Under the pieces are notes generated by a model. It worked only from the letters and a program-made list of their open reading frames with translations, searched no databases and was not told the DNA's origin. 64,000 nucleotides of DNA from Chitinophagaceae bacterium (GTDB taxonomy: Bacteria > Bacteroidota > Bacteroidia > Chitinophagales > Chitinophagaceae), in assembly GCA_017853575.1 (NCBI GenBank), contig JAFMJI010000002.1:1-64000 (forward strand), written 5' to 3'. Shown here in pieces: positions 35,996 through 47,100 of this stretch (position 1 is its first letter; every line of letters starts with the position of its first letter). Made by a program: the position numbers and the translations under genes.

Positions 35996-37519
35996 TTAGA
36001 TCAAAACATCTCCTGTCATCTCTGATGGAATCGGAATACCCATGAATGTTAAAATGGTAGGAGCTATGTCACCCAGTTTTCCAGACTTTATTTGTCCATT
36101 CCATTCTTTATCGATGATAAACAATGGAACAGGATTTAAGCTATGTGCAGTATTGGGACTCCCATCTTCATTTTTCATGAAGTCTGCATTTCCATGATCT
36201 GCTGTAAGGAATACAGTGTATTCGTTTTCCAATGCAGCTTCAACGACTCTTTTTACACACTGATCAACAGTTTCAACTGCTTTTACAACAGCCTGCCAAA
36301 CTCCTGTATGTCCCACCATATCTGCATTGGCATAATTCAGGCAAATGAAGTCTGCAGTTTTATATTCAATTTCTGGTACAATCTTGTCTGTGAGTTCAAT
36401 TGCACTCATTTCGGGCTGTAAGTCATAGGTTGCCACTTTTGGTGAGGCAGCCATGATGCGTTTTTCTCCTTCAAAAGGAACTTCTCTTCCTCCGCTAAAG
36501 AAAAATGTAACGTGCGGATATTTTTCTGTTTCTGCAATTCTGATTTGTGTTTTACCATGCTGCTCCAATACTTCTCCCAACGTATGCGTCAGGTTGTCGT
36601 TGTTGAAAATCACATGAACATGTTTGAATGTACTGTCGTATTCAGTCATGGTTGTATACTCAAGACTGAGTTTATGCATGTTGAATTCCTGAAAATCTTT
36701 TTGCGTAAGCACTTCTGTAATCTCTCTGCATCGATCGGTTCTGAAGTTGAAACATATTACTGCGTCTCCCTCCTCAATGGTCGCAAGCGGTTGATTGTCC
36801 TGGCCGGTTATGATGCAAGGCTTTATAAATTCATCCGTGGTTCCCTCAGCGTATGCATCTTGAATGGCATTAACTGCTGAAGATGTTTTTTTGCCAATTC
36901 CTTTCACCATTGCGTCATACGCTAACTGCACTCTTTCCCAGCGTTTATCCCTGTCCATTGCATAATACCTACCAGTGATAGTGGCAATTTTTGCAGTAGA
37001 GGAAGCAAGATGTGCTTCAAGATCTTTGATGAAACCCAATCCGCTTTTTGGATCAGTATCTCTTCCATCAGTGAAGGCGTGAATAAATACATTGCTGAGT
37101 CCTTCATTTTTACAAACATCTGTTATTGCTTGCAAATGTTTTGTATGTGAATGAACCCCACCATCACTCACCAGACCAAGGAGGTGTAATTTTTTACTGT
37201 TCTTTTTTGCATATCTGATGGCTGAGAGGAGTGTTTCATTTTTTTGAAATGTTCCGTTCTTGATGGCTACATTGATTCTTTGCAATTCCTGGTAAACAAT
37301 TCTACCTGCACCTAAATTCAGGTGACCAACTTCACTGTTTCCCATCTGTCCCTCAGGAAGTCCAACAAGTTCTCCGCAAGTAGTAAGTGTTGTATGGGGA
37401 TATTTATCGTAAAGTGATTGAACAAAGGGAACATTCGCATGTTGGATGGCATCGCTGGAGGCTACAGCACCTTTTCCCCATCCATCCATGATTACAAGAA
37501 TACATTTTCTATTTTTCAT
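35996..37519 (-). CDS. gpmI: 2,3-bisphosphoglycerate-independent phosphoglycerate mutase
   Basis: 507 aa, usual length. MDGWG (D12) and NSEVGHLNLGAGR (S62 is the phosphoserine nucleophile) are the metal-binding and catalytic parts; TITGRYYAMDRDKRWER and FLTADHGNAD supply further Mn2+ ligands and substrate contacts. It interconverts 3- and 2-phosphoglycerate in glycolysis and gluconeogenesis. A -7 box lies 4 bases before the ATG. The downstream small membrane gene is almost fused to it. Confidence 0.96.
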   Translation of the reverse strand: MKNRKCILVIMDGWGKGAVASSDAIQHANVPFVQSLYDKYPHTTLTTCGELVGLPEGQMGNSEVGHLNLGAGRIVYQELQRINVAIKNGTFQKNETLLSAIRYAKKNSKKLHLLGLVSDGGVHSHTKHLQAITDVCKNEGLSNVFIHAFTDGRDTDPKSGLGFIKDLEAHLASSTAKIATITGRYYAMDRDKRWERVQLAYDAMVKGIGKKTSSAVNAIQDAYAEGTTDEFIKPCIITGQDNQPLATIEEGDAVICFNFRTDRCREITEVLTQKDFQEFNMHKLSLEYTTMTEYDSTFKHVHVIFNNDNLTHTLGEVLEQHGKTQIRIAETEKYPHVTFFFSGGREVPFEGEKRIMAASPKVATYDLQPEMSAIELTDKIVPEIEYKTADFICLNYANADMVGHTGVWQAVVKAVETVDQCVKRVVEAALENEYTVFLTADHGNADFMKNEDGSPNTAHSLNPVPLFIIDKEWNGQIKSGKLGDIAPTILTFMGIPIPSEMTGDVLI

Positions 37520-37523
37520 TCAA

Positions 37524-37531
37524 CAAATTTA
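37524..37531 (-). promoter_or_regulatory. -7 promoter element of gpmI
   Basis: On the minus strand TAAATTTG matches TAnnTTTG, and 4 bases (TTGA) separate it from the gpmI ATG. This again suggests a leaderless or nearly leaderless message. Confidence 0.6.
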
Positions 37532-37581
37532 CTTTATTTACATGTATATTCATTTCATCAACACGTCAACAAATAGCACTG

Positions 37582-37911
37582 ATGTCAAAGAAGAACAAGT
37601 CTGGATCAGCATTTGTATACAGCACGGATCCTAATTTTCAGTTAAATGAGGAAGGGGGGGAGTTGGTGACGCTTTCACCCGCAGAGCAGCGTTTGAAAGT
37701 TATGTTGGAAACAAAACACAGGGCTGGGAAAACAGTGACGGTGGTGTTGGGATTTATTGGAAAGAATGATGACTTGGAGGAACTTGGAAAGAAACTAAGA
37801 AATCACTGTGGAACCGGCGGGTCTGCAAAGGAGGGTGAAATTATACTTCAGGGAGATCAGCGTGAGAAGGCAGCTGCGTGGCTGAGGAAAAATAATTACG
37901 GTATAAAATAA
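37582..37911 (+). CDS. SUI1/eIF1-family translation factor
   Basis: 109 aa. The C-terminal 80 residues have the SUI1 fold pattern: TVTVVLGFIGKNDDLEELGKKLRNHCGTGGSAKEGEIILQGDQREKAAAWL, matching the YciH-type bacterial homologues of eukaryotic initiation factor 1. In bacteria the role is not settled; effects on start-codon fidelity have been reported for YciH. The gene is divergent from gpmI. Confidence 0.88.
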   Translation: MSKKNKSGSAFVYSTDPNFQLNEEGGELVTLSPAEQRLKVMLETKHRAGKTVTVVLGFIGKNDDLEELGKKLRNHCGTGGSAKEGEIILQGDQREKAAAWLRKNNYGIK

Positions 37912-37938
37912 CAAAGGCAGGTATAATACCTGCCTTTG
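37912..37938. terminator. Bidirectional terminator between convergent genes
   Basis: A perfect palindrome with 13-bp arms, CAAAGGCAGGTAT-A-ATACCTGCCTTTG, placed right after the SUI1 gene and 19 bp before the 3' end of the small minus-strand gene. The practical loop is the central AT-rich part. Little T-run follows either side beyond the TTT in the stem. Confidence 0.7.
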
Positions 37939-37957
37939 AATATAGCGTTAGAATGAA

Positions 37958-38164
37958 CTACCAACCTTGTTTAGCTGTTCCTGCTTTGATAGCAGCGAGC
38001 GCTTTTGCTTCACCCAACAAAGAAGTGAGTTTGTTTCCCTTGCCATCATGGCCTTTTGCAATGTAACCACCTCTTTCGGTTTTGCTGATTACAGCATCTT
38101 GCATGGGTACATTTTTTTCCTTTGTTTTTACGTTGTAAGCGGTAATCGCATTTGGATTTGACAT
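37958..38164 (-). CDS. Small hypothetical protein (68 aa)
   Basis: 68 aa, starts at ATG 38164 and reads MSNPNAITAYNVKTKEK. Charged, rich in Lys, Gly and Ala; GGYIAKGHDGKGNKLTSLLGEAKALAAIKAGTAKQGW looks like a compact domain. No signal peptide or membrane helix, so cytosolic. I do not recognise a family. It is likely a real gene because it has its own terminator-type palindrome downstream and lies between two clear genes without overlap. Confidence 0.65.
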   Translation of the reverse strand: MSNPNAITAYNVKTKEKNVPMQDAVISKTERGGYIAKGHDGKGNKLTSLLGEAKALAAIKAGTAKQGW

Positions 38165-38197
38165 GGTTTTTACAATTTATGGTTAATTAAATATACG

Positions 38198-40270
<2,073 letters not shown>

Positions 40271-40353
40271 TTAAGATGATTTCCACATATTTAACGCCTT
40301 TTTTTGATCCTTTTTCCTTCCGCTTTGTTAGATGGACATATCTTCGTGCCTGA

Positions 40354-41289
40354 ATGTCTAAAAAAGCAGAAATTCCACAACTTTTAATGAGCGAAAAGTC
40401 GCGATTCGACGACTTACCCCTGCTTTTTTTCAAGAAAAAAGATATACCTGGTTCCTGGCACCTTGAAATCAATCGCCGCAAAGTGAGTGCCTCCATGTCG
40501 GTGAATGACCAGGGCACCCTCACTTATCATTACGACCCCAAAGAGGAAAACAGATTTTTGTCCTTGCAATTTTGTGTGGGTGGAAGAACTTTCTGTAGCG
40601 AATCGGTTGTGAATTGCGAGGAATGCAAACTGAATCCCAATGCACAATGTGTGGAACAAACCGGAACCATCGATGAGCTGCAGTTTCGTTTTGAACCTGT
40701 TCACCTGAACAACCTCATAAAAACAGAAAGCAAGAACAGCGAATTGCAGGCATTGCTGAAGTTCAAGTATGACCATAGTTTCAGCCGACCGGTTGTGATC
40801 AATGGAAGAATTCGGCATACGCTTGATTCAATCCTCAACCATCGATATGCAGATGCAGTTGAAAATATTTTCATCAATGCGCAAACACAAATTTTGCTGC
40901 TCTATACGTTAGAATCTATGAACACCATGCAAGAGGAAGAAGTTCCTGCTTGTAAATTTTTGGCTTATCATGAAGAGCGTGAAAAAATTATCAATGCAAG
41001 AGAAATCCTTCTCCAACATATTGGAGATCCTATTACCATCAAGGAACTCAGCCGAAAAGTAGCGATCAACGAATGCTATTTAAAAAAAGGGTTCAAAGTA
41101 ATGTTCGGAACAACCATTTTTGATTTTTATCAGGATCAACGCATGGAACATGCTCGATATTTGTTATACGAAAAAGGGCTTACTGTATCTGAAGTTTCTG
41201 CCTTGCTTGGATATTCATCCATCTCACATTTCTCAACTGCATTCAAAAAACATACTGGCTTAAAGCCATGTGAGCTGCTGGTGAAATAA
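40354..41289 (+). CDS. AraC family regulator with a cysteine cluster, next to haem-uptake genes
   Basis: 311 aa. The C-terminal ~100 residues are an AraC/XylS DNA-binding domain: ITIKELSRKVAINECYLKKGFKVMFGTTIFDFYQDQRMEHARYLL and the second helix-turn-helix LTVSEVSALLGYSSISHFSTAFKKHTG. The N-terminal part has five cysteines within 26 residues (C74, C81, C88, C91, C99; spacing x6, x6, x2, x7), which could bind a metal, an Fe-S cluster or sense redox state. It starts 90 bp upstream of the HmuR-like receptor on the same strand, so it probably controls that locus by iron or haem, as PchR-like regulators do. Confidence 0.87.
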   Translation: MSKKAEIPQLLMSEKSRFDDLPLLFFKKKDIPGSWHLEINRRKVSASMSVNDQGTLTYHYDPKEENRFLSLQFCVGGRTFCSESVVNCEECKLNPNAQCVEQTGTIDELQFRFEPVHLNNLIKTESKNSELQALLKFKYDHSFSRPVVINGRIRHTLDSILNHRYADAVENIFINAQTQILLLYTLESMNTMQEEEVPACKFLAYHEEREKIINAREILLQHIGDPITIKELSRKVAINECYLKKGFKVMFGTTIFDFYQDQRMEHARYLLYEKGLTVSEVSALLGYSSISHFSTAFKKHTGLKPCELLVK

Positions 41290-41397
41290 TTCACTATTGT
41301 CATTCAATTGTAAAAAAAACATTGCTCCACTTTTTCTGACATTTTCATGATAATGCTTCTTTCAAGTTGCTAGAATTTCGTGCCCGATTTCAAAGGC

Positions 41398-43473
41398 ATG
41401 TGGAGTAGATTTCTTATCATTTTTTTCATCCCTTTTCAACTTTTCTCTCAACAATCGAGGGACTCATTGAATCCAACCCAGTTGGATGAGGTAGTGGTTA
41501 CTGCTACTCGAACACCCAGAACAATGGGAAATCTTGCTATTCCAGTTTCAATCGTTGGTTCCAAAACTCTTTATCAGAGCGGATCACTGAGACTCAATGA
41601 TATTTTATCTGAGCAAACCGGACTAATGATCACAGATAATTTTGGAAAGGGAATTCAGATGCAGGGACTATCCTCTGAATACACGTTGATCCTTTTAGAC
41701 GGTGAACCTCTTATTGGAAGAACGGGTGGTGTGTTGGATCTTTCACGTATTACCATTCGAAATATCCGCAAAATTGAAATCATCAAAGGCCCCTCTTCCA
41801 GTCTATATGGTTCAGAAGCGATGGGAGGAGTAATTAATATTATAACCGACAGAGCTGGTCAGAACAAACTAGATGGAAGTTTACGATATGCAAGATTTAG
41901 TACGGCTGATGGATCGATCAACTTTTCAAAAAAATTCAATCAGGCAGATCTTCAATTTTCATCAAACTACAATCGATCTGAAGGATATAGTTTAAAGCCG
42001 TTTGCGCTACAAAAAACAGTTGAACCTTTTTGGAAGTCAGTACAGCAATTGAGCTATAACCAGATTCTGTCTTCTCATTGGAAAGCCGGTGCTGGTATAC
42101 GTTTCAACAATACGCATATTGACAATAGTATTTCAGTTCAAAATCTTGGGAATACCATTCTGTCAAAAGGTTTTGAAAAGAATGGTGAATTCAACCTCAC
42201 TCCTTATGTTCAATATCAAGTTGATCAAAAAATAAAATCTGTATTAAGGGGCTATGTAACCGGTTTTAATGCAGTACAAAAGCTGGAAGTAAAAGATGCA
42301 TATGGTTCTTACAATGATGCTTTCAAACAACTTTTTGCCCGACTCGAACAACAAACGGATATCCATCCATCCAAATTTTCTACACTAACACTTGGTGGCG
42401 GATTGATAAAAGAGGAAGTGAGTTCAAACCGATATGACAGTCTTTCAACTGTAAGAAAAAATCAAATTGCTTATATATTTGCACAACATGAACAGTTGAT
42501 TTCAGATAAGCTAACAATCATTGGCGGAGCAAGATTTGATGCAAATAAAGCGTATGCATCAGTGATGAGTCCTAAGCTTTCACTTCAATACAAAATTGAT
42601 TCATATTGGTCTTTCAATCTTTCATATGGAAGAGGATTTAAAGCGCCTGATTTCAGGCAATTGTATTTGAATTTTACCAACCTGGCAGCAGGTGCCTACT
42701 CTGTGTTTGGAACAGAAGTGGCAGTTCCTGAGATAAAACGAATGTCAACTGCTGGATTGCTGGAGCAGACGACCGACATGTATTCTAGGCTTTCTGCTTT
42801 AAAACCTGAAACTTCAGGAGGGTTAAACATCGGATTCAAATACCAGCACTCAAATCATATCAATGCAAACTTGAATCTTTTCAGAAATGACCTATCTAAT
42901 ATGATTGTAACTGACATCATCGCGTATAAAAAAAGTGGTGGACAGGTATATAGTTATTTCAATTTAAAAAGTGCATTGACGCAAGGTGCGGAGTTGAATG
43001 TGTCTAAACAACTTTCCAAAAAAATACATATCCAAAGCGGATATCAATATTTATTTACAGCTGATAAAGAAGTGTTGAATGCTATCAAAAATGGTATGGT
43101 TTATCAACGAAATCAAACTACCAATCTTGTAACCAGAATGAAAATAAGTGATTATGGCGGACTCTCTTTCAGGTCTAGACATAGTGCCAATCTCAAAGCA
43201 TATTATGAGAATGCAAAAGGCTTTTTTGCAACATCAAGACTAATATATCGTGGCAGATGGGGAACAACTGATTTGGATGGAAATGGATTGATTAATCGTT
43301 CTGATGAATATGCAAAAGGCTATCTGCAATTGAATTGCAGTGCTGGAATCCAACTGAATAGTAATTGGAAGTTTATGACTGGCGTCGACAATATTTTCAA
43401 TTACAAGGACATATACAATTTGCCCGGAAACCCAGGTAGGGTGGGCTATTTAGACATACAATTTAATTTCTAA
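41398..43473 (+). CDS. TonB-dependent receptor, HmuR-like
   Basis: 691 aa from ATG 41398 (signal peptide MWSRFLIIFFIPFQLFSQ); a GTG at 41380 also opens the frame but lies too close to a possible -7 element. Plug: LDEVVVTATRTPRTMGN, LLDGEPLIGRTGGVLDLSRI, IIKGPSSSLYGSEAMGGVINIITD. The barrel has GRGFKAPDFRQLYLNF and a later LKPETSGG, as in haem receptors. It lies between an AraC regulator and an HmuY-like lipoprotein, the usual haem-uptake layout in Bacteroidota. The ligand is probably haem, but a different iron compound is possible. Confidence 0.88.
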   Translation: MWSRFLIIFFIPFQLFSQQSRDSLNPTQLDEVVVTATRTPRTMGNLAIPVSIVGSKTLYQSGSLRLNDILSEQTGLMITDNFGKGIQMQGLSSEYTLILLDGEPLIGRTGGVLDLSRITIRNIRKIEIIKGPSSSLYGSEAMGGVINIITDRAGQNKLDGSLRYARFSTADGSINFSKKFNQADLQFSSNYNRSEGYSLKPFALQKTVEPFWKSVQQLSYNQILSSHWKAGAGIRFNNTHIDNSISVQNLGNTILSKGFEKNGEFNLTPYVQYQVDQKIKSVLRGYVTGFNAVQKLEVKDAYGSYNDAFKQLFARLEQQTDIHPSKFSTLTLGGGLIKEEVSSNRYDSLSTVRKNQIAYIFAQHEQLISDKLTIIGGARFDANKAYASVMSPKLSLQYKIDSYWSFNLSYGRGFKAPDFRQLYLNFTNLAAGAYSVFGTEVAVPEIKRMSTAGLLEQTTDMYSRLSALKPETSGGLNIGFKYQHSNHINANLNLFRNDLSNMIVTDIIAYKKSGGQVYSYFNLKSALTQGAELNVSKQLSKKIHIQSGYQYLFTADKEVLNAIKNGMVYQRNQTTNLVTRMKISDYGGLSFRSRHSANLKAYYENAKGFFATSRLIYRGRWGTTDLDGNGLINRSDEYAKGYLQLNCSAGIQLNSNWKFMTGVDNIFNYKDIYNLPGNPGRVGYLDIQFNF

Positions 43474-43492
43474 CATATAAAACCAAGTGAAA

Positions 43493-44140
43493 ATGAAAAA
43501 GTCAAATGTTATTGCACTCGTGTTACTGTCTACTGTGTTTTTTTATGCTTGCACCAAAGATGAAAATACATCTGGTACAAATACTACACTTACTCAAAAT
43601 GTGGTAAAAGATTTAATGGCTGATACCATTGTTGGATTGTCAAATGGTCAACCGGTAGGTGCTGGTAAGTTTACTTTCTACAGTCTTGAAAGCAATGCAA
43701 TTGTTGCATCTACAGATTCAAATTCAACAAAGTGGGATCTGGCATTTAGAGGCACTACCATTTTAACCAATGCAGGAACAAGTGGACCTGGAGCGGGAGG
43801 TGCATTTATCTACAATGGAACTTTCGATGAATTGAAAACAGTACCCGTTGATTCAGTAATCAAAAAAGACAATTACCCTACTTCCTATGCGATTACAACA
43901 GGAAGCAACAAGGGCTGGTATGTATATGATGGTGTAAACAATTTGATCACTCCCATCCCTGGAAGGGTCTTGGTGATCAAAACAGCAAAAGGCAATTATG
44001 CGAAAGTTGAAATCATCAATTATTATAAAGGAGGTACAACTCCAGCACCGAGCGCAGCTGACGATATAAAATTGAAAACCCAGCGATTTTATACGTTCAG
44101 ATATGTCCATCAGGCCAAGGGTACTGCCAGTTTTCAGTAA
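43493..44140 (+). CDS. HmuY-like haem-binding lipoprotein
   Basis: 215 aa from ATG 43493. Lipobox FFYAC (Cys20) after a short hydrophobic signal. The body matches the HmuY family: STKWDLAFRGTTILTN, GAFIYNGTFDEL, NKGWYVYDG.NLITPIPGRVLVIKTAKGNYAKVEIINYYKG and RFYTFRY at the end. HmuY in Porphyromonas takes haem and passes it to HmuR. The mature protein here has only one histidine (near residue 207) and one methionine, so the known bis-His or bis-Met ligation is not possible as such. Confidence 0.88.
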   Translation: MKKSNVIALVLLSTVFFYACTKDENTSGTNTTLTQNVVKDLMADTIVGLSNGQPVGAGKFTFYSLESNAIVASTDSNSTKWDLAFRGTTILTNAGTSGPGAGGAFIYNGTFDELKTVPVDSVIKKDNYPTSYAITTGSNKGWYVYDGVNNLITPIPGRVLVIKTAKGNYAKVEIINYYKGGTTPAPSAADDIKLKTQRFYTFRYVHQAKGTASFQ

Positions 44141-44153
44141 GGTGGAGTTTTTC

Positions 44154-44161
44154 TACCTTTG
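44154..44161 (+). promoter_or_regulatory. -7 promoter element of ileS
   Basis: TACCTTTG matches TAnnTTTG; ATG 44171 begins 10 bases after its last base. The same eight bases precede gpsA, only 4 bases from its ATG. Supports the start at 44171 rather than TTG 44159. Confidence 0.6.
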
Positions 44162-44170
44162 CAGCCTTCT

Positions 44171-47100
44171 ATGACACAAGGCTCCTACAAAGAATTCGAC
44201 CAACTCAACCTTCCTGCTTTCGAAAAAGAAATGCTGGAAAGTTGGAGTAGAGAAGATGCTTTTGGTGAAAGCATCCGCAACAGAGAGGGTTCCAAACCAT
44301 TCGTTTTTTACGAGGGTCCCCCCAGTGCCAATGGTATGCCTGGCATCCACCATGTTATTTCAAGAACTTTGAAAGACATGGTTTGCCGATATAAAACCAT
44401 GAAGGGATTTCAGGTAAAACGAAAAGGTGGATGGGATACACATGGGCTACCCGTTGAGCTTGGAGTGGAAAAAGAACTGGGAATCACGAAAGAAGATATC
44501 GGAAAGAAGATCAGTGTTGCTGAATACAACCAAAAGTGCCGCGAAGCAGTCTTAAGATATAAAGACAAGTGGGATGAAATCACTACCAAGATGGGTTATT
44601 GGGTTGATCTTAAACACCCTTATGTAACATTTGAAAACAATTATATTGAAACACTGTGGTGGTGTTTGAAAAGGCTTTATGAAAAAGGATATTTATATGA
44701 AAGTGTAAGTATTCAACCATATTCGCCAGCTGCAGGAACTGGATTGAGTTCACATGAATTAAATCAACCCGGTACATATAAAGATGTTAAAGATACCTCT
44801 GCAGTTGCCCTTTTCAAGTTGTCTCAACTAAAAAACAAAGCGCATAAAGTATTTCAAAAAATAAATACTGCCTCAGATCAAAGTGATGCTGTTTTTTTCA
44901 TGGCATGGACAACAACTCCGTGGACGCTACCATCCAACCTTGGACTCACTGTAGGTTCGAATATTGAATATTCGTTGATAAAAACGTTTAATCCTTATAC
45001 TGCTGATCATCAATATGTAATTCTTGCCAGCGCATTGGTTGGAAAATATTTTAAGGATGATTCAGCGGCGATTGATTTTGAAGCATTCAAAGCAGGCGAT
45101 AAGCTAATTCCATGGAAGTTGATGCAAACCTTTACCGGAGAGGCTTTGGCAGGTTTGTACTATGATCAGCTTTTGCCATTTGTGGCGAATAGCATGGATT
45201 CTATACTTGATATAACACCTGATGCTGATCCTTTCAAAGTGGTCGTAGGAGATTTTGTTACAACTGAAGATGGTACAGGAATTGTACATACTGCACCTGC
45301 ATTTGGAGCAGACGACTTTAAAGTAGGAAAGAAAAATAATTTAGGCATACTGACTTTGGTGGATAGGGAAGGCAAGTTCGTTGAAGGTGTCGGACCATAC
45401 AGCAACAGGTTTGTAAAGAATTACAAAAATGATGAGCAGTATGTTGATGTGAATGTTGACATCTGTGTTCAACTGAAGAAAGAGGGAAAAGCCTTCAAGG
45501 TTGAAAAGTATGAACACAATTATCCGCATTGCTGGAGAACCGACAAGCCCATATTGTATTATCCATTGGATGCATGGTTTATCAAGACTACTGCATGCAA
45601 AGACAGGATGGTTGCTTTAAATAAAACCATTAATTGGAAACCTAAATCTACCGGTGATGGAAGATTTGGGAATTGGTTGGAAAACATGGTCGACTGGAAT
45701 TTAAGTCGAAGCAGATATTGGGGAACACCTCTACCCATTTGGAGGACAGAGGATGGAGCTGAAGAAATCTGTATTGGTTCGATTGATGAATTGAAAGCAC
45801 AAATTCAACAAGCACATGATGTGTTGGGTTCAGGTATCAATGAAAAGTTTATCAAAGAAGGATTGAATGATCTTCATAAACCATATGTAGATGAAATCAT
45901 TTTAGTCAGTGCATCCGGAAAGCCCATGAAAAGAGTTCCTGATTTGGTGGATGTGTGGTTTGATAGCGGGGCAATGCCTTATGCTCAATGGCATTATCCA
46001 TTTGAAAACAAATCATTGATTGAAAAAGGAGATGCTTTTCCTGCTGATTTCATAGCCGAGGGTGTTGATCAAACGCGTGGTTGGTTTTATACATTGCATG
46101 CATTAGGTGTGTTGTTATTCGATAAGGTTGCCTACAAAACAGTTGTTTCCAATGGATTGGTGTTGGATAAGAATGGCAACAAAATGAGTAAGCGCCTTGG
46201 CAATGTTGTTGATCCATTTCAAACCATCGATACATTTGGTGCAGACGCAACACGTTGGTATCTCATTACCAATGCATCCCCTTGGGATAATTTAAAATTT
46301 GATTTGGAGGGCATCAAAGAAGTACAGCGAAAATTCTTTGGCACATTATACAACACCTATCAGTTTTTTGCATTGTATGCAAATGTGGATGGTTTTGCAT
46401 ACAAGGAAGTCGATATACCATATCATGAGAGGCCAGAGTTGGATAGATGGATCCTTTCCAGTTTACAAAGTCTTATTAAAGATGTAAACAAGCATTTGGA
46501 TGATTACGAGCCAACCATGGCTGGCAGAGCCATTGATGAGTTTGTTGATGAGTTGCTGAGCAACTGGTATGTGCGATTGTCGAGAAGACGGTTTTGGAAA
46601 GGAGATTACGGTACAGATAAGATAAGTGCTTATCAAACACTTTATCAGTGTATGATTACTATTGTGAAACTTGCGGCACCGATTTCACCATTTTTCACGG
46701 ATTATTTATTCCGAAACCTGAATGAAGTCTCTCAAAAAGAAAAAGTTGCATCTGTGCATCATACCTATTTCCCATCTGCAAATGAATCATGGATTGATTT
46801 GAAGTTGGAGGAACGAATGCACATGGCAAAAGAATTTTCATCACTGGTGTTGTCAATCAGAAAAAAAGTAAACATCCGTGTTCGTCAGCCTCTGCAGAAA
46901 ATTTTAATTCCTGTTTCTACTTCCTCCATGCAATCACAATTGCAGCAGATCGAAGAATTGATACTCGCGGAAGTGAATGTGAAGGAAGTACAGTATTTGC
47001 CTGCAGACAACGATTTTATCAAAAAGAAAATCAAACCCAATTTTGTCATTTTAGGTAAGAAGTTGGGTGGTAAAATGAAACTGGCTTCAAACGTCATTGC

